This document shows positions 10,924-22,550 of a stretch of 64,000 nt of DNA, one piece after another; the first letter of the stretch is position 1; each line of letters begins with the position of its first letter. The DNA lies in contig QXCR01000110.1 of the NCBI GenBank assembly GCA_004380135.1, forward strand, positions 36,199-100,198, written 5' to 3'. The translations under genes were made by a program, and so were the position numbers. The notes under the pieces were generated by a model. The model was not told where the DNA came from. It ran no database searches and was given only the letters and a program-made list of their open reading frames with translations. The DNA comes from Stemphylium vesicarium. Lineage: Eukaryota; Ascomycota; Dothideomycetes; Pleosporales; Pleosporaceae.

Positions 10924-12189
10924 TGCGGGTGGACTAGATTGCTCTCTATTGCGCCTCTATTCGTATGGTGCTGGGCTGGTCGTGGGTGTAATCGTTGCTC
11001 TCCGCTGACTTTCATGTGTCGCTCCACTGCCGTTGGTCGCTGTCAGGGCGGCGCATGATCCCTGCATCACACTAGTCTTGTTTGAGAACCTCTCCAACTC
11101 TCCACTTCTTCCAATGCCGACACTCTCCGCAAAGCTTCTATCGCAGTCTCCTACAAGGACGATTGTATAACCGGTGCTCCGCCATGTAAAGACCCTAGCG
11201 GGGTTAGCAAGGGTTGGCCAAGTCTTCTTCTCATGTAGCCGTTTTACTCATCAGACTCGCCAACAGCTTCCGACAGAAAAGGACACAAGAGTCATGTCTG
11301 AAACATCAAAAGGCCGAATTCACATTGCTGCCCAAGGACAAGGACACGCAGATCCGTTTTCCCTTGGCTAAATGCCGTCGTGGTTGAGCAAAGAACTGCG
11401 TCATGAATAATGACCCGTGTGTACCTGGATCTCCAGAAAACAAGGGTCGGTCGGTCATATTGCCTCACAAGCAAGCAAAAAGGCCGACTGCTTTCTTGAA
11501 TCAATGCGCTTTTCATTCATCTCCCACTATCCTGACTTCGTGGACATTGCTTCTGGACCGCCATGCGCCACAACCGTGAGCGCATTCGGAAAAGAGCGGG
11601 GTGGTTATCTCTATCTTGGGGTGATTGCCTCAACATCCGCGTCCAACTGACAAGTCACATCTCCCTCCCTTCATCCTCTGCAATAAACTTTGCATTCTCT
11701 TATGCATGTGCATCATCCCTTGCCTCTTCGTACATCCCGCTGATAGGGTGGCCCGACACCGATCGCCCATCAGACGTTAAAACTAACGTGCAGCCCGGCA
11801 ACTGCGACCACGGTCGCACTACTTGGGTAGCCCTTCTCGCTCGCCCCATTTTTCCTTTTCCGTCTTAACTTACCTGCGGAAACGTTCCACAGAGATGTGA
11901 TGTCGTGCTCTGCCGCCGTGTCAAGCGCACGCAAGCCAAGCTACATCTGTCGGCCGACGTATGACAGAACGCCTCTCGGAAGACCTACATCGGAGGTAGA
12001 GGCCCGAGAGACAGGGCTGATAGAGCGTTTCAGATAGAAAGACTCTCTACCGTGCTGCACGTAACTGTCGTTTAAGGAAACGTGGGCGTAACACTAAGTA
12101 CGTGTCTTTGCATATCAACGGCACCTGCGCCCTAATGTCTTGTCGCAATAGTGTATAATGACTCGAGTACTCCGTGCGCGCGGCCTATT
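10924..12189. other. Intergenic region, nothing recognised
   Basis: 1.27 kb between the start of the BAR gene and the end of the Zn2Cys6 gene. It contains the BAR promoter and the regulator's 3' region. Open frames are at most about 100 codons and lack motifs. Confidence 0.6.
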
Positions 12190-14705
12190 TTACCGCATCG
12201 TGTATTGCTGTTGTGTCCCAGGCGGGTAAGCCTCTACATTTGATGACTTCCGGTCGCTTCCGTAGCCTGACGATTGCCAATCCGGAGAACCGTACGCAGA
12301 GCCCAAGCCGTCCGCGCTAGTCACCGTCATATTGTCCGAAGTGGGTGAGTCCGAGATGGTGAGCGAACTGAAGATGCCGCGCATTTCGCGCAGGTCGTCC
12401 GAGACTTGGTCCTTCGGCGCCTGAGTACGGTCTTTGATGAAGTCCTTGATAGATCGGATAATCAGGGGACAGTTTTCGTCGTTGGGAAGCCACCAATCTG
12501 CTGGCGGGGCGCCCATTGATTCGAGCATGCGATTTCGGAGTACGTCAGAGTAGATGTATCTGACCCCAGTTAGTACAATGATCAAGGCATATATGCTCTC
12601 ACCATGATTCCTATGCCAATCAAAAGCTTTCCAATTCCCGAGCGAACGAATATGCTTACCCTGATGCTTCGATCTTAGTGAACGTCCGACGAACCCATAG
12701 TACCGTCTTTGGATCTTTGGGCAGAAACAAAGCCGCGATGGCAAAGCTGACTTGTGCCTCTAGTTGTGCTCCCGGTGGCGCATCTGGATAAGCGCACATG
12801 GCCTCGAAAACCTGCACTGCCTTGAGTGCAGCCTTGGTGAGCTCTGGATCCATGGGTTGCTTCAGTGCCATGTGGCATGAAATGGCGAACATGAACTGAA
12901 TGCCCCACATGTCTAGATGCAGAAAGTTTGTTGTCCACAATGGTCCACCCCAGATAACGTCCGGTTCGTAAGGGTTGACAATGTCATCAGGATCCGGTGT
13001 ACCAGGGATGGAGTGAATCTTGTGATTAGAGTCCGTCAAGATTGCTGGTATGTTCCGCTGCAACGACTCGATCCTTTCCCGAAGTGGGGGCAACTGGGCC
13101 ATGAATTGTTGAGGCGTAACCAGGCCCTTGCTAGTCCTTGCAAACAAATCGTTCGAGTCTTTCGCTACTAGCCGCGAATGCGCAAAGCGCTCTTCATAGT
13201 GCATCCCCAAGTCCTCTGGCGATTCTCGGACTTTTTGTTGGTAGGCGTCATGAACGGCTACATACCATTCTCGACCCAGGACTGCCTCCCCGCCCGATTG
13301 AAAGCCGAGGAATAAATCGAATCGAATGTACCAGAGGAGTACCTTGCAGAGGAAATCCGACTTTGTAATCGTTTCTGGCGTAAACAACCGGGTGAGCATC
13401 TCGAATGCGGCTTTCTGGTGACCCATGAGGTTGACCCAATCGCCGAGCATTTCCTGGTGTTGCCGTCAGGAACAAGGACGTTGGAATGTCACGCTTTCTC
13501 TTACCTCTATACTTGCCAACTGCAGCACAGTCAGAAACGTAGCGAGTCCTTGTTTCTTGTTCTTCTCAATCGACATGCGCAAGCGCGAGACCGACTCATT
13601 GTAGAATTGGAGAAAGTTCGACATGCGGCCATCCGGCTGGGCGAGGGTGTGAAAGTATGCTGCATATCCTGCGACCGCGTACTTGAGAGGTTCAAACTTC
13701 ATCACCCAATTCATGAAGTCGCCTTTCAAGAAACCGTGGGTGTCGCGCTTGAGAGAGTAGTGGTGCACAGACATGTGATTCCGCCAGTAGTTCAGGTAGA
13801 ACTGGAGATCTCGGGTCTTGTTTAAACCAGCCTTTGCGGTCGGCACCGTCTTGGAAGCGGTTTGCGCGCTGCCTTTCCGAGATAGCGATGGACGCACTGT
13901 CGGGGGAACGGTAGAAGAAGCTTCAGTAGACGGCGAGGCACTTTGGTCGAGAAATGAGCCAGGTGTGTGAGACGAATCGCGAGCATCTTGACTCCTTGAC
14001 ATATCATCGTCATCATAATCAATGTAGTCCTCTTCTTCGTCTTCGTCTTTGATGGCAGGCAGGCGCTCCTTCCCATCCTCCTCCCGGTCCTCAGGCGACG
14101 ACATGTTCTCCGCGGAGGAAGATTTCCCCGATTTCGACCCACTGCGGGTGGATTTCTGACTGGACTGTGAGTCGGGATAGATGCATTCGCGGCCTCCCTT
14201 GTGACACCCTAGTAAAAGCTGTCAGATATCATAACCATGTTTGGAGGAGGTGGGGGCAGAATTAGGCACTCACTCTCGCACACGGGATGGTTTTCGTCGC
14301 ACTGTTACACATCAGTCAAGTCGGCGACGTCAAGCCTCCAGCGCATACCTTGACTCTTCGCTGCCGACAGGTAAAGCATCCGCTTCGAGTTCTGCGGTGC
14401 TTTACCTGTTCACCCGGCGCTGACCGTCTGCGCGCGCGAGCGTTCGCGCCTTGCGCCGAGCCCATGGGGCCGGGTGCATCCTCATACTGGTCAGCATAGC
14501 CCGGCTGGCTAATGTTCTCGTATTGCACGAAAGGGCCCGGAACTCCAGGTTGAAACGGGTTGTCTGGCAAGGTTGGGGCATAGGAGCCATGTGGGATTAT
14601 AGTTGGTGGGGCATGTTGAATGTTTGAATTTGGGATAACATTGGGGTCGATGTTGTAGTATTGAGGCGGAATGTTGTGGCCTGTAGGGGGATAGTATCCA
14701 GACAT
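12190..14705 (-). CDS. Zn2Cys6 transcription factor with fungal-specific middle domain
   Basis: Predicted nuclear DNA-binding regulator. Exons are 14705-14349, 14301-14274, 14208-13505, 13453-12660 and 12559-12190, giving 750 aa. The zinc cluster is split over three exons and reads C-X2-C-X6-C-X6-C-X2-C-X6-C (about residues 110-138), preceded by a basic KHRRTRSG. The N-terminal 100 residues are Pro/Asn/Tyr-rich, and an acidic D/E tract follows the cluster. The C-terminal half resembles the fungal transcription-factor middle domain, with conserved stretches such as LNYWRNHMSVHHYSL. The frame continues upstream of 14705 without an ATG, so the ATG before SGYYPP is the only good start in this exon. 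Its 5' side borders 5.2 kb without genes. The target genes are unknown to me. Confidence 0.88.
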
Positions 14706-17700
14706 GTCTTGTCGAGGGGGGAGGGATTGCGCGGTGATGGAGTGTAGGTTGGTCGCAATGGTAGATGTTGGTGACGGTAAGCTTGCCGTAAAAGGACCAA
14801 CGTCATTCAGGTGCAAGGGTCCGAGGTCGATCGCCGTGTCAACGGGAGTGACAATGGCTCGGGCGCCAGGTACGGGATTTTGTAGGGATATACTTGTAGG
14901 CACAGGCTTGCAGGAGCGAAGCCGTGAATTAGGTTAAGGCACGCTGATTTCGGCGCGCGGGTGCTGGCCCTAGCTAGCACCGAGGCCAGGCGGCTTAAAT
15001 ATGTATGCCGTAGATCTGAGTCTTGCCCACACACGGGGCAAGGTAGACTGCGACACCCCAATTGCTGACGATAGAAGGCATGTGCAGTACCAATCTGAGA
15101 CTGAAACTGGACAACGTTGGGAGAGAGAGCACGGCAGCCGCAGGTGAAGGTTGTGTGAGAGAGCCGGCCCGCGAGAGAAAAGCCTTGTGTGTCTAGTCCG
15201 GACAAAGAAGCAATGTTCGATGCCAGGAACGGATAGTCTGAGGTTCATCAAACGTCTGCATCTGAGAAGCCGGGGTGCAGCGAAGGGGAAAAAGCAAGCC
15301 GCAAGCCGCTGAGTTGGCTGCCAGGCCGCCATGGCCGTGCACCTAAACGCTTCCGCTTTCCGCGCAGTCATGGATTAGCTTGAGGGCAAGCTGCACTCTG
15401 CGATCCCAGGTCTGATCGCTCTGGATCACCGTGCGAACCGGTCCACTCGCCAGCATCCACACAGGGTAGCAAGTCTGGGGAGTAGAGAGTGGAAGGGTCT
15501 GCCGGCTCAATCGCTCCTCAAAGCCGTATAGGCATAGGGCCCATCTTGACGCATCCCCGGCGATGATCCCGCCTGTCAACTACTCTTAGGCGTGCCGTCA
15601 ATTGGCGATTGTGGGCTTCAGCAATTGCAAATCGGAGAGGGTCGAGGATCGCCTTTGCAGCAGACGAACACGGCCTAGCAAAAAGACAAGCACGAACCCG
15701 GACATGATATGCGCCGGCCCCAATTGCACCACAAAGGTGCTGAGGCAGTGTGGGGCTCCTCAGCAAAGCCATTCAGCAAGTCAGTCGTCAGCGCAGCGAC
15801 TGGCGGGCGCGCCGATTGCGAGAAAGGGCCAAGGTGTGCTGTGCTGGAAGCGGCTGTCACAGTAAGTCTGCGCGCATCTTTAGGCGCTGCACACAGAAAC
15901 CCTTACTCGAAACCGCCTGAGGCCATGGTTGAGTATAGGCCAGGGCCTGGTATATCCATGGACTTTTCCGCCAAACTCCACTCTCCTGAAGTGGGGAGTG
16001 CGCCGATGCAATGCAGTGCAATTGCCCGGTGGAAGCCCTCTAGACTTTTGGAGCCTCGTCAAAGAAAGTGCCTATTAGGAAGAATATCAAAAATTGATAT
16101 CCCATGAGACATAGGCGGCTAGTGGAAGGATGCCCACATATTAGCCAGTCATGCAGCGCCTCCTCCGGCTCCTTGTTAACTGACTCAATACGGCGGCCAG
16201 CCGTCAACGGGAGAATGGGAGCCTGCTTCGAGAAGGTGGCAGCAACCAGCATCAGCGCGCGCTCAAACTCAGCTCCGGGTCCCAGTCCCGTGACGATGGT
16301 AGCACTGGGCCAAACTGCGTCTCCCCAGGGCTTGGAGGCGCCACGGTCATCTGCACGCGGGCGATGCTCCTGGCATACGGCGGGACGATTGGCGCGGATG
16401 CAAAGCCAAGTGGCATGATCAGGATTCAGGAGTAGCCCCTCTACTGTCTAGCGCAATTTGTCCGGCAGGTCAGCGCAGCGGCACATGTGTGTGTGTAGAG
16501 TACTATCAGGCAGACATGCCATGTACTCCAACACGGTGATGGGCGCTCTCTCCAAGATGGAGCCATGAGGTAAGTCTTGTTGTGGAGCCCATGCAGGATT
16601 GACCAACGGGAGGTCTTCTGTGGCGTATGCCTTGGGAGGGCGGACTGAATTCAAGGTGGGGCTGGGAGTGATATCGTCATGGGCCCTGAGTTAGAGGATT
16701 ACAGTCGTCCATGTCGTGTTTTCTTGCCCTATACCAGCATTGGTACATGGCGGACGCTGTAATTGCAAATCCGCCTGCAGCTGACTGGTGGACCTTTTGG
16801 TAGCAGCCCATGGAGCGGGTCGTGACGGTGCAGTTGCTGTGCGTCATGCCAGCAGTGGGCCCTTGGGTGGGCCCCCTTTGGGATGATTGACACGACATTC
16901 TCATTCGCAAACTTGCAGGTGGAGAGATGCGTATGCTGACCAAAGGTCTAGATATGCGGTGCGACGTTTGACGAAACCTTGGACGCTCTCGTTCATCTTC
17001 GCAGAGGCTTGCCGCGGGCGTATTACGCTAAAGTGCGGACCGCCTGTGGTGTGGCGCGCACGTCGCATGCAGTGAGCGAGCGACTTGCTACGGCTGAAAA
17101 GAAGGGTAGCGTGTGGAGTCACATTTACAGCCAACATGGTGGTGCGAGTCCGAGATGCAGGATGCAGAAAATCCGCGGCAATGGCACCTCTGAACCCACG
17201 TGTAGCCCAGTCAGGGACAGGCCGCACTCTTCCACCAAGCTTTGACGTGACGACCCAGAGATCGGCCTCGAAACAAGCAAAAGACTGACGTTGAATCTCC
17301 CCGAAACCGCTCACCCGCAGATTCCCTCTCGTTCGGATTCCTCGTTATGGTCTGGTATCGAGTGCCGCTGTGGAGTGTCTGCGCCGCCATCCGTCTGGGC
17401 ATCCAGATGGTTACCTATAGCTTACAGCGACGTGCTCCATACGACTCGGAGGAACCTCGACACATTTGCTAGTACGCGCATGAGAGGGACTTGTAACCTG
17501 GCCCTGTCAGATCTTACCGTCCAAGCACAAACGTCATTCCAGCATCCTCGCCATCGACACTATCGAGTCGTATCCACTTCGTCTCACAAGGTGGTCGCCA
17601 TGGACGATGGTGCAAGATTTCCATGAAGAGGACTTGTCATGCTGGTCTTTGAGCAGCCCACTTGGCGCATCCATGATACAGCCTAGAAGTCTACAAGATC

Positions 17701-19938
17701 CAGAGTACATATGGACTACTATGGATCCATACTTTTTCAACCTGCGGACGTCGTTCCTTCCTAACTCGGTACCTTAATTTCCGGGACAAAACAAAGTCGA
17801 CTAGTAGCCCTGGGTACGTACCAGTACGACTGCCCGCCAACGGCGAGTTTCAACGGCGAGCGTCAACGGCGACTAGTATTTACGCGTATATCTAAGGCTA
17901 TAAGGAAGTCAAGTATAGTCTAATCTGACACAGAGCCCACAACCATGCCGGTTCATTTCGCCGTAGTTCTCCTGAAAGAAACTCCTTGTCTTCTATCGTC
18001 GCGCATACAATAAAGCAAACACCATGTCCCCCAACACTATTATAACCAGGGGTTACCAGACTCTAAAAATCCGCAAAAGCCCACTTCCAGTCACGATGAG
18101 CTACAACCCAGTAGTGCGTGCGCGAAGGAAGCCCAACCCTGACAAAAGCAATAGCCGTTGAACTCCTATCACAAGCCCCATCCCATCCACCTCATGTAAC
18201 ATGTTTAGCTGGAAGATACCAAAACAGGCTAAGCCGCTTGATCGTTCACCAAGCAAGCAAAGCGCATACAACCTTTTTCCTTCCCGGGAAGCGCGCGATA
18301 CAACCCCAATATGCAGGGACACGGGAAGGAAAGAAAAAACCACGCCACAAATCCATATGTGACGCATCCGCTTCCCCCCCCCTCTCTCTATCTCTCCTAT
18401 TCCAAATCCCCATTCCTTCGTGATATCTACCTTGTCCTTGCTATTGCATCGTGAGGTCTAAGCATTCTTCCACCCATGATGCAGTCATCCATTCCGATAG
18501 GAAGGGGTGGGCGGCTATATCAGCTCCATGTTAACAACCCCCTCTCCTATCGTTCCCACACACACCTTTCACGTGTCCTCTTCTGCTCCACGGAAGGGGA
18601 AAAGGAGGGAGCGGGCATCCATCAATCAACCAGCCAAGCCCCAACCCCCTCCTCCATGTTTCCATGAAGTTCCAACGCATGTATTGATTTGCGAATTCTT
18701 CGATACCTAACGATGTCCTTGAACACGAATATCGCTCAGCGCACAGACACTTTATTGCCCAGGTATTGAATCTTGCCGGCCAGCCACAACAATGCTTCCG
18801 GGCTCATTCGGGGGCCTCGCTCGGGTACGGACTCCTTGGCTCAAAGCCAGGACATCGTATGAAAAACTGCGGTTGTGGCGGCGGAATGACAATCGGACGG
18901 TCAGCCCCAGCCTCCAGCCCTAGTTCCAGCTCAGGCCCAAGCCCAGACCACGTTCCAAACTGCCGATGCTGCTGTTGCTGCTGCTGCTCACTCAATACAG
19001 CAAGCACAGTGAGTGTAGCTCGGCCGCCGCTGTCGTCGTATCCGATACGCGCGTATAAGTTGGTACGAACGCATATTTATCCAGTCTAGCCTAGCCCAGC
19101 CGATTTAGTGACAGTTGATGTGGTTATTTGATACTCTGTTTTTCGCTCATGGTACCCTGCCCTTATCCTCACATAACACGCTGCTATCGCACATCTTTCA
19201 TGTTAGCATTTCAGCATTTCAGCGTTGAAAATGTCGACCCGCGCTTCCTCCTACATTTCAGCAGAGAAAGAGAGCGAGAGGGCAGGCAAGCATGACATGT
19301 AAAAGCACCCATCACGCAAGGCAATGCCAATAACATGGAAGCATTTTCTTTTCATCATTATTTACTACTTGATGCGCGCTTTTCCAACGGCGTTCCCACC
19401 GGGGAAGCAAACAGACGCAGTAGTTTGCCATAGCGTAGTCCCCAACCCCAGCTATATCGATTAGCTGGATGGTAGTAGGTGATCTCGTCTGTCTTCCATT
19501 GCCATATCATCGTCATCATCCTTTCGCATATACACACGTGTGTGAAGAGAGAAGAAGAAGAAAGGAAGAGAAGAGAAAGATTTCAAAGGAGATTCGTTCA
19601 TATGCTTATCCTCGCATTCCCTCCCTACCGGTTAAAAAAGAAAGATATAGTCGAGAGTAGTAGTCCCATTGCCACGCCTGCCTTCACCTTTCCCAGATGC
19701 CCTTGAATGCCAGATATGCCGAGATTTTCGATGGAATCGAGGAGATAGATTTGCGCAGACGCCATTGAAAACGCTTTCCCAGTTCGCAGTAAATGAAAAA
19801 GTTGCATGATACGATTGTTCCGACCGTATCCAATAAATTTGTAGAGGGGCCATTGACGTAGGAAATGGGGTATATGTGAAGAATCGAGCGAAGGTATCGT
19901 CATCGAGAGCTGAATTGGGCCTGCCGAGGAGGTATCTA
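14706..19938. other. 5.2-kb gene-free region upstream of the Zn2Cys6 regulator
   Basis: No gene is supportable on either strand; the longest frame is 137 codons (16901-17314, -) with no motif. The left half is GC-rich and full of short open frames. It also holds a three-copy 13-bp-period repeat (17838-17873), a C-rich then CT-rich tract near 18374-18400, and purine runs near 19550-19590. The left part probably contains a long transcribed leader and promoter of the regulator, and the right end should hold the 3' UTR of the RING gene. Both are inferences. Confidence 0.55.
17838..17873 (+). repeat. Three direct repeats of CAACGGCGA, 13-bp spacing
   Basis: CAACGGCGAG at 17838 and 17851 and CAACGGCGAC at 17864 lie in the same orientation at a regular 13-bp period. 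They fall in the long non-coding region upstream of the Zn2Cys6 gene. They could be clustered binding sites or a small tandem duplication. Confidence 0.7.
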
Positions 19939-22152
19939 TCAGGCTGCTGCTTGCGGTATCGAAGGTGTGGCAGTATCGGGTGGAGTATCGGTCTCCTTAG
20001 CTGTCTCGTGGACGCCTTCGCCTCTACAGAGGGGACATGAGTTGCGGCCGGTCGTCAACCACTATAATGTGTTAGTATGCGTGTAACAAGAGCCGTCTGT
20101 ATTACGTACCTGGTCAATGCAGATCTTATGGAACATGTGCTCGCATTTGACTAGCTTCCGCGCCTCCTCGTCCACTTCAAAGTCGCACAAGCAGACAAGA
20201 CAGCGCGCACCCGGAACAAGATCGATTGTTTCTTCACCCTCGACCGTCTCGGCTGTAAGGGCGCCGGGAGTGCCACGAATCCTGAGCAGGCCAGGGGCGG
20301 AGGCCACATCCTCCTCGCTCGCAACAGGTGGTTTCGCGGGACCCAGTATGGACGAGAGCAGCATCATATCCTCGTATGTTGGCGAGTCGGTGAAGAGGCT
20401 TGGCGTAGTAAGGATTGGGTGGTTCTCGGGATAGCTGCCACCCAGCACATAGATGATCCAGCTCCTCGAACCTTCTCCAGGGTTGTTGTCGGGCTCTACC
20501 ACACCTCTTCTCCGAGGCGCTCCGGATCCGTATCGTGTAAAGTCTGACTCGCTTAGGCGACGCGGTCGAGCGTTGCGGGTATAGGTTTGTGGCTCTTCCG
20601 CAGTCGGCTCAAGAGTCGACCCAGCTCCTCTTCGAACGAAGCTGTTCCGTCGAGAGGGTGCCGACGATTGCGTGGTCGGTGAGGGAGGGGATGTAGACGT
20701 CGCCGGGGTCGTGGCACCCGATGGGCCGGAGGAAAAGTTCAGGGTGGTAGCTGGGGTCGATGGGGGAGGGAGGGGCCCTGGCGGAGAGTCTGTGACTGAC
20801 GACCATGGGCGGGCGTGGTCTTGGGTGTTTGCGCGGTGGTGTCTTTGACTGTCGTAATTTGATGGAAAGTTGAAGCCGCCCATTGATGCTCGCCGCCTAT
20901 GGCTGAAGCGTGTACCATTCTGGGGTGGCTGTATAATGCTTGCATTGGCGTCGCCTGGTGAGGTCGGGGGTGTCGGGAAGCTGGAGAGAGCGTCGAGGAA
21001 GGGTGGTATGCTAGCATCCTCCTGGCCTGTACTACTGCCTGGCTGTATGGATCTGATGCCCACAATGATGATGGGCACCAGCCTACCTTCGCCGTCTTCG
21101 TCGCCGTCTGCTCCACCATTGCCGGAACTGCTGCCACGGCTTCCGTTGTCGGCTCCCGTGCTGAAGCGGAACATCCTGAAGAAATTGAGAGGCGGCTGGC
21201 TGGACCCTGGAGCATCACCACCAGCACCGTCGTCGTTCCCCCGTAGTGCCGACGCTATGCTGCCGTTCTGCAGCGACTGCAGGAACGTGTCAAAGGTGCC
21301 GTCGCGGGTGGCGGCTGGGTTGTCTTCACCGACGAGCGAGGCTGCCGTGGCGGCTGCGGCCAGCGAAAGTAGTCGGGACAGCACATCAGCCTGGTCTTCG
21401 CCCTGGCGCAATTGCTGCACATTGTCCATGTTCTCCCCGTCCTGCCACAGCGGACGCCTCCTGCGCTGGTGTCCTATCATATTGCGTAGTCGGCGCTGCG
21501 AGGGCAGTATGCTAAGTGTCCTCCCATCCCGCCGTAGCGGGCTCAGAGGGACCAGGGGACGCTGCCGGTGCGTGTCTGGCCGTTCGGCGTGCGAGTTGGT
21601 GCGCAGAAGCTGATCAAAGTCCAGTCCCAGGTCTGGTACCTGCACGCGCGGGAGGACTGGCCCACGTTCACTTGCGGTATGGCGGAGGGCTGAGCGGCTT
21701 GGCGTGCTACGGGCGTGCGTGTCTGATGGCCTCAGGTCCGCTGCGGGCTCTGTACTGCGAGCCTGCAGCGACGGCCGTCTATGCAGCAGGCCGGCCATGG
21801 AGCTGAGCGACGAACGCGCCCTGTTGAGCCGCGACCGCGAGCGACTGAGCGTCGGAACTTCTTCGGGCGCTGACGGTCCAGCATCGTGGCGCCCGAAGTG
21901 AGAGGACAGGCGGTTGGAGAGCCTCGTGGAGCTTGTTCGCGGGCGAGAGGGCGTGTCGTGGGCGTTTTGGATCGCTCGGCGGTGCACCAGCTCGGGCACC
22001 GTGTCGTCGTGGTCGGATTGCTGCTGCTCATGCTGATGCTGCTGCTGCTGCGGCGGCGGCGAGGCTCGCAGGCCAGGCGCCCATGACCGCGGGCGCGACC
22101 TCGGCGGGCGTCGCTGCGCTTCTTCAGCGCCTCTGGAGTTGGCCTGGCCCAT
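19939..22152 (-). CDS. RING-H2 finger protein, probable E3 ubiquitin ligase
   Basis: Predicted E3 ligase. Exons are 22152-20110 and 20061-19939 with a 48-bp intron containing ACTAAC, giving 721 aa. The RING-H2 pattern is complete: C651-X2-C654-X15-C670-X-H672-X2-H675-X2-C678-X11-C690-X2-C693, with the intron falling before Trp682. The rest is long, low-complexity and Ser/Pro/Arg-rich, probably disordered. The start MGQANSRG has Gly2 and Ser6, matching the N-myristoylation consensus, so membrane anchoring is possible. It is head to head with the Rrn11 gene. Substrates are unknown. Confidence 0.87.
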
Positions 22153-22550
22153 GTCGTGAGGGCATCCGGCGAGGGAAGGCGCGCCTCGGAGAAAGAAAAC
22201 CGGCGATCGGTTTGGCTGTCGTGTCGTCCAGGTCGAACCGTCAGAGCAACGAGGTTGCGGCGGCGGCGGCAGGCGGTCATGTATGGCGCAGCCGAGCCTT
22301 CCCAATTAGTCACGGCACTAACGCCTTGGAGCTACGCCGGTCGAGTGCTCTTGCCTCACCTTCTGTTGCTGAAACCGCGACAGGCTCTTGTCGGCGTCCT
22401 CAGCACAGTTTCCTGTCCTCTGGGCCCTCCAGCCCTCCAACCCTCTTCCCCTCAGCGCTACCGTAGCCTGGAGCTGGAGCCTCACCGCCCCTCCTCCACG
22501 TCCACGCATTTGCTGGCAGGGGTAGTAGTGGCCACAGCTAGAACGGCTGC
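22153..22550. promoter_or_regulatory. Bidirectional promoter region between the RING gene and RRN11
   Basis: 398 bp separate the two divergent start codons. The sequence is GC-rich and carries no gene, so any promoter elements for both genes must lie here or within the first exons. No clear TATA box is visible. Confidence 0.5.

Noticed and set aside
14706..14903. Upstream extension of the Zn2Cys6 protein
   Set aside because: The frame stays open to 14903 but only from a GTG codon; no ATG is available, so the ATG at 14705 is used.
16901..17314. 137-codon open frame on the minus strand in the 5.2-kb gap
   Set aside because: No recognisable feature and poor start context; treated as chance.
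20870..21613. 247-codon open frame on the plus strand
   Set aside because: It is antisense to the disordered arm of the RING gene; it has no motif and biased composition, so it is a shadow.
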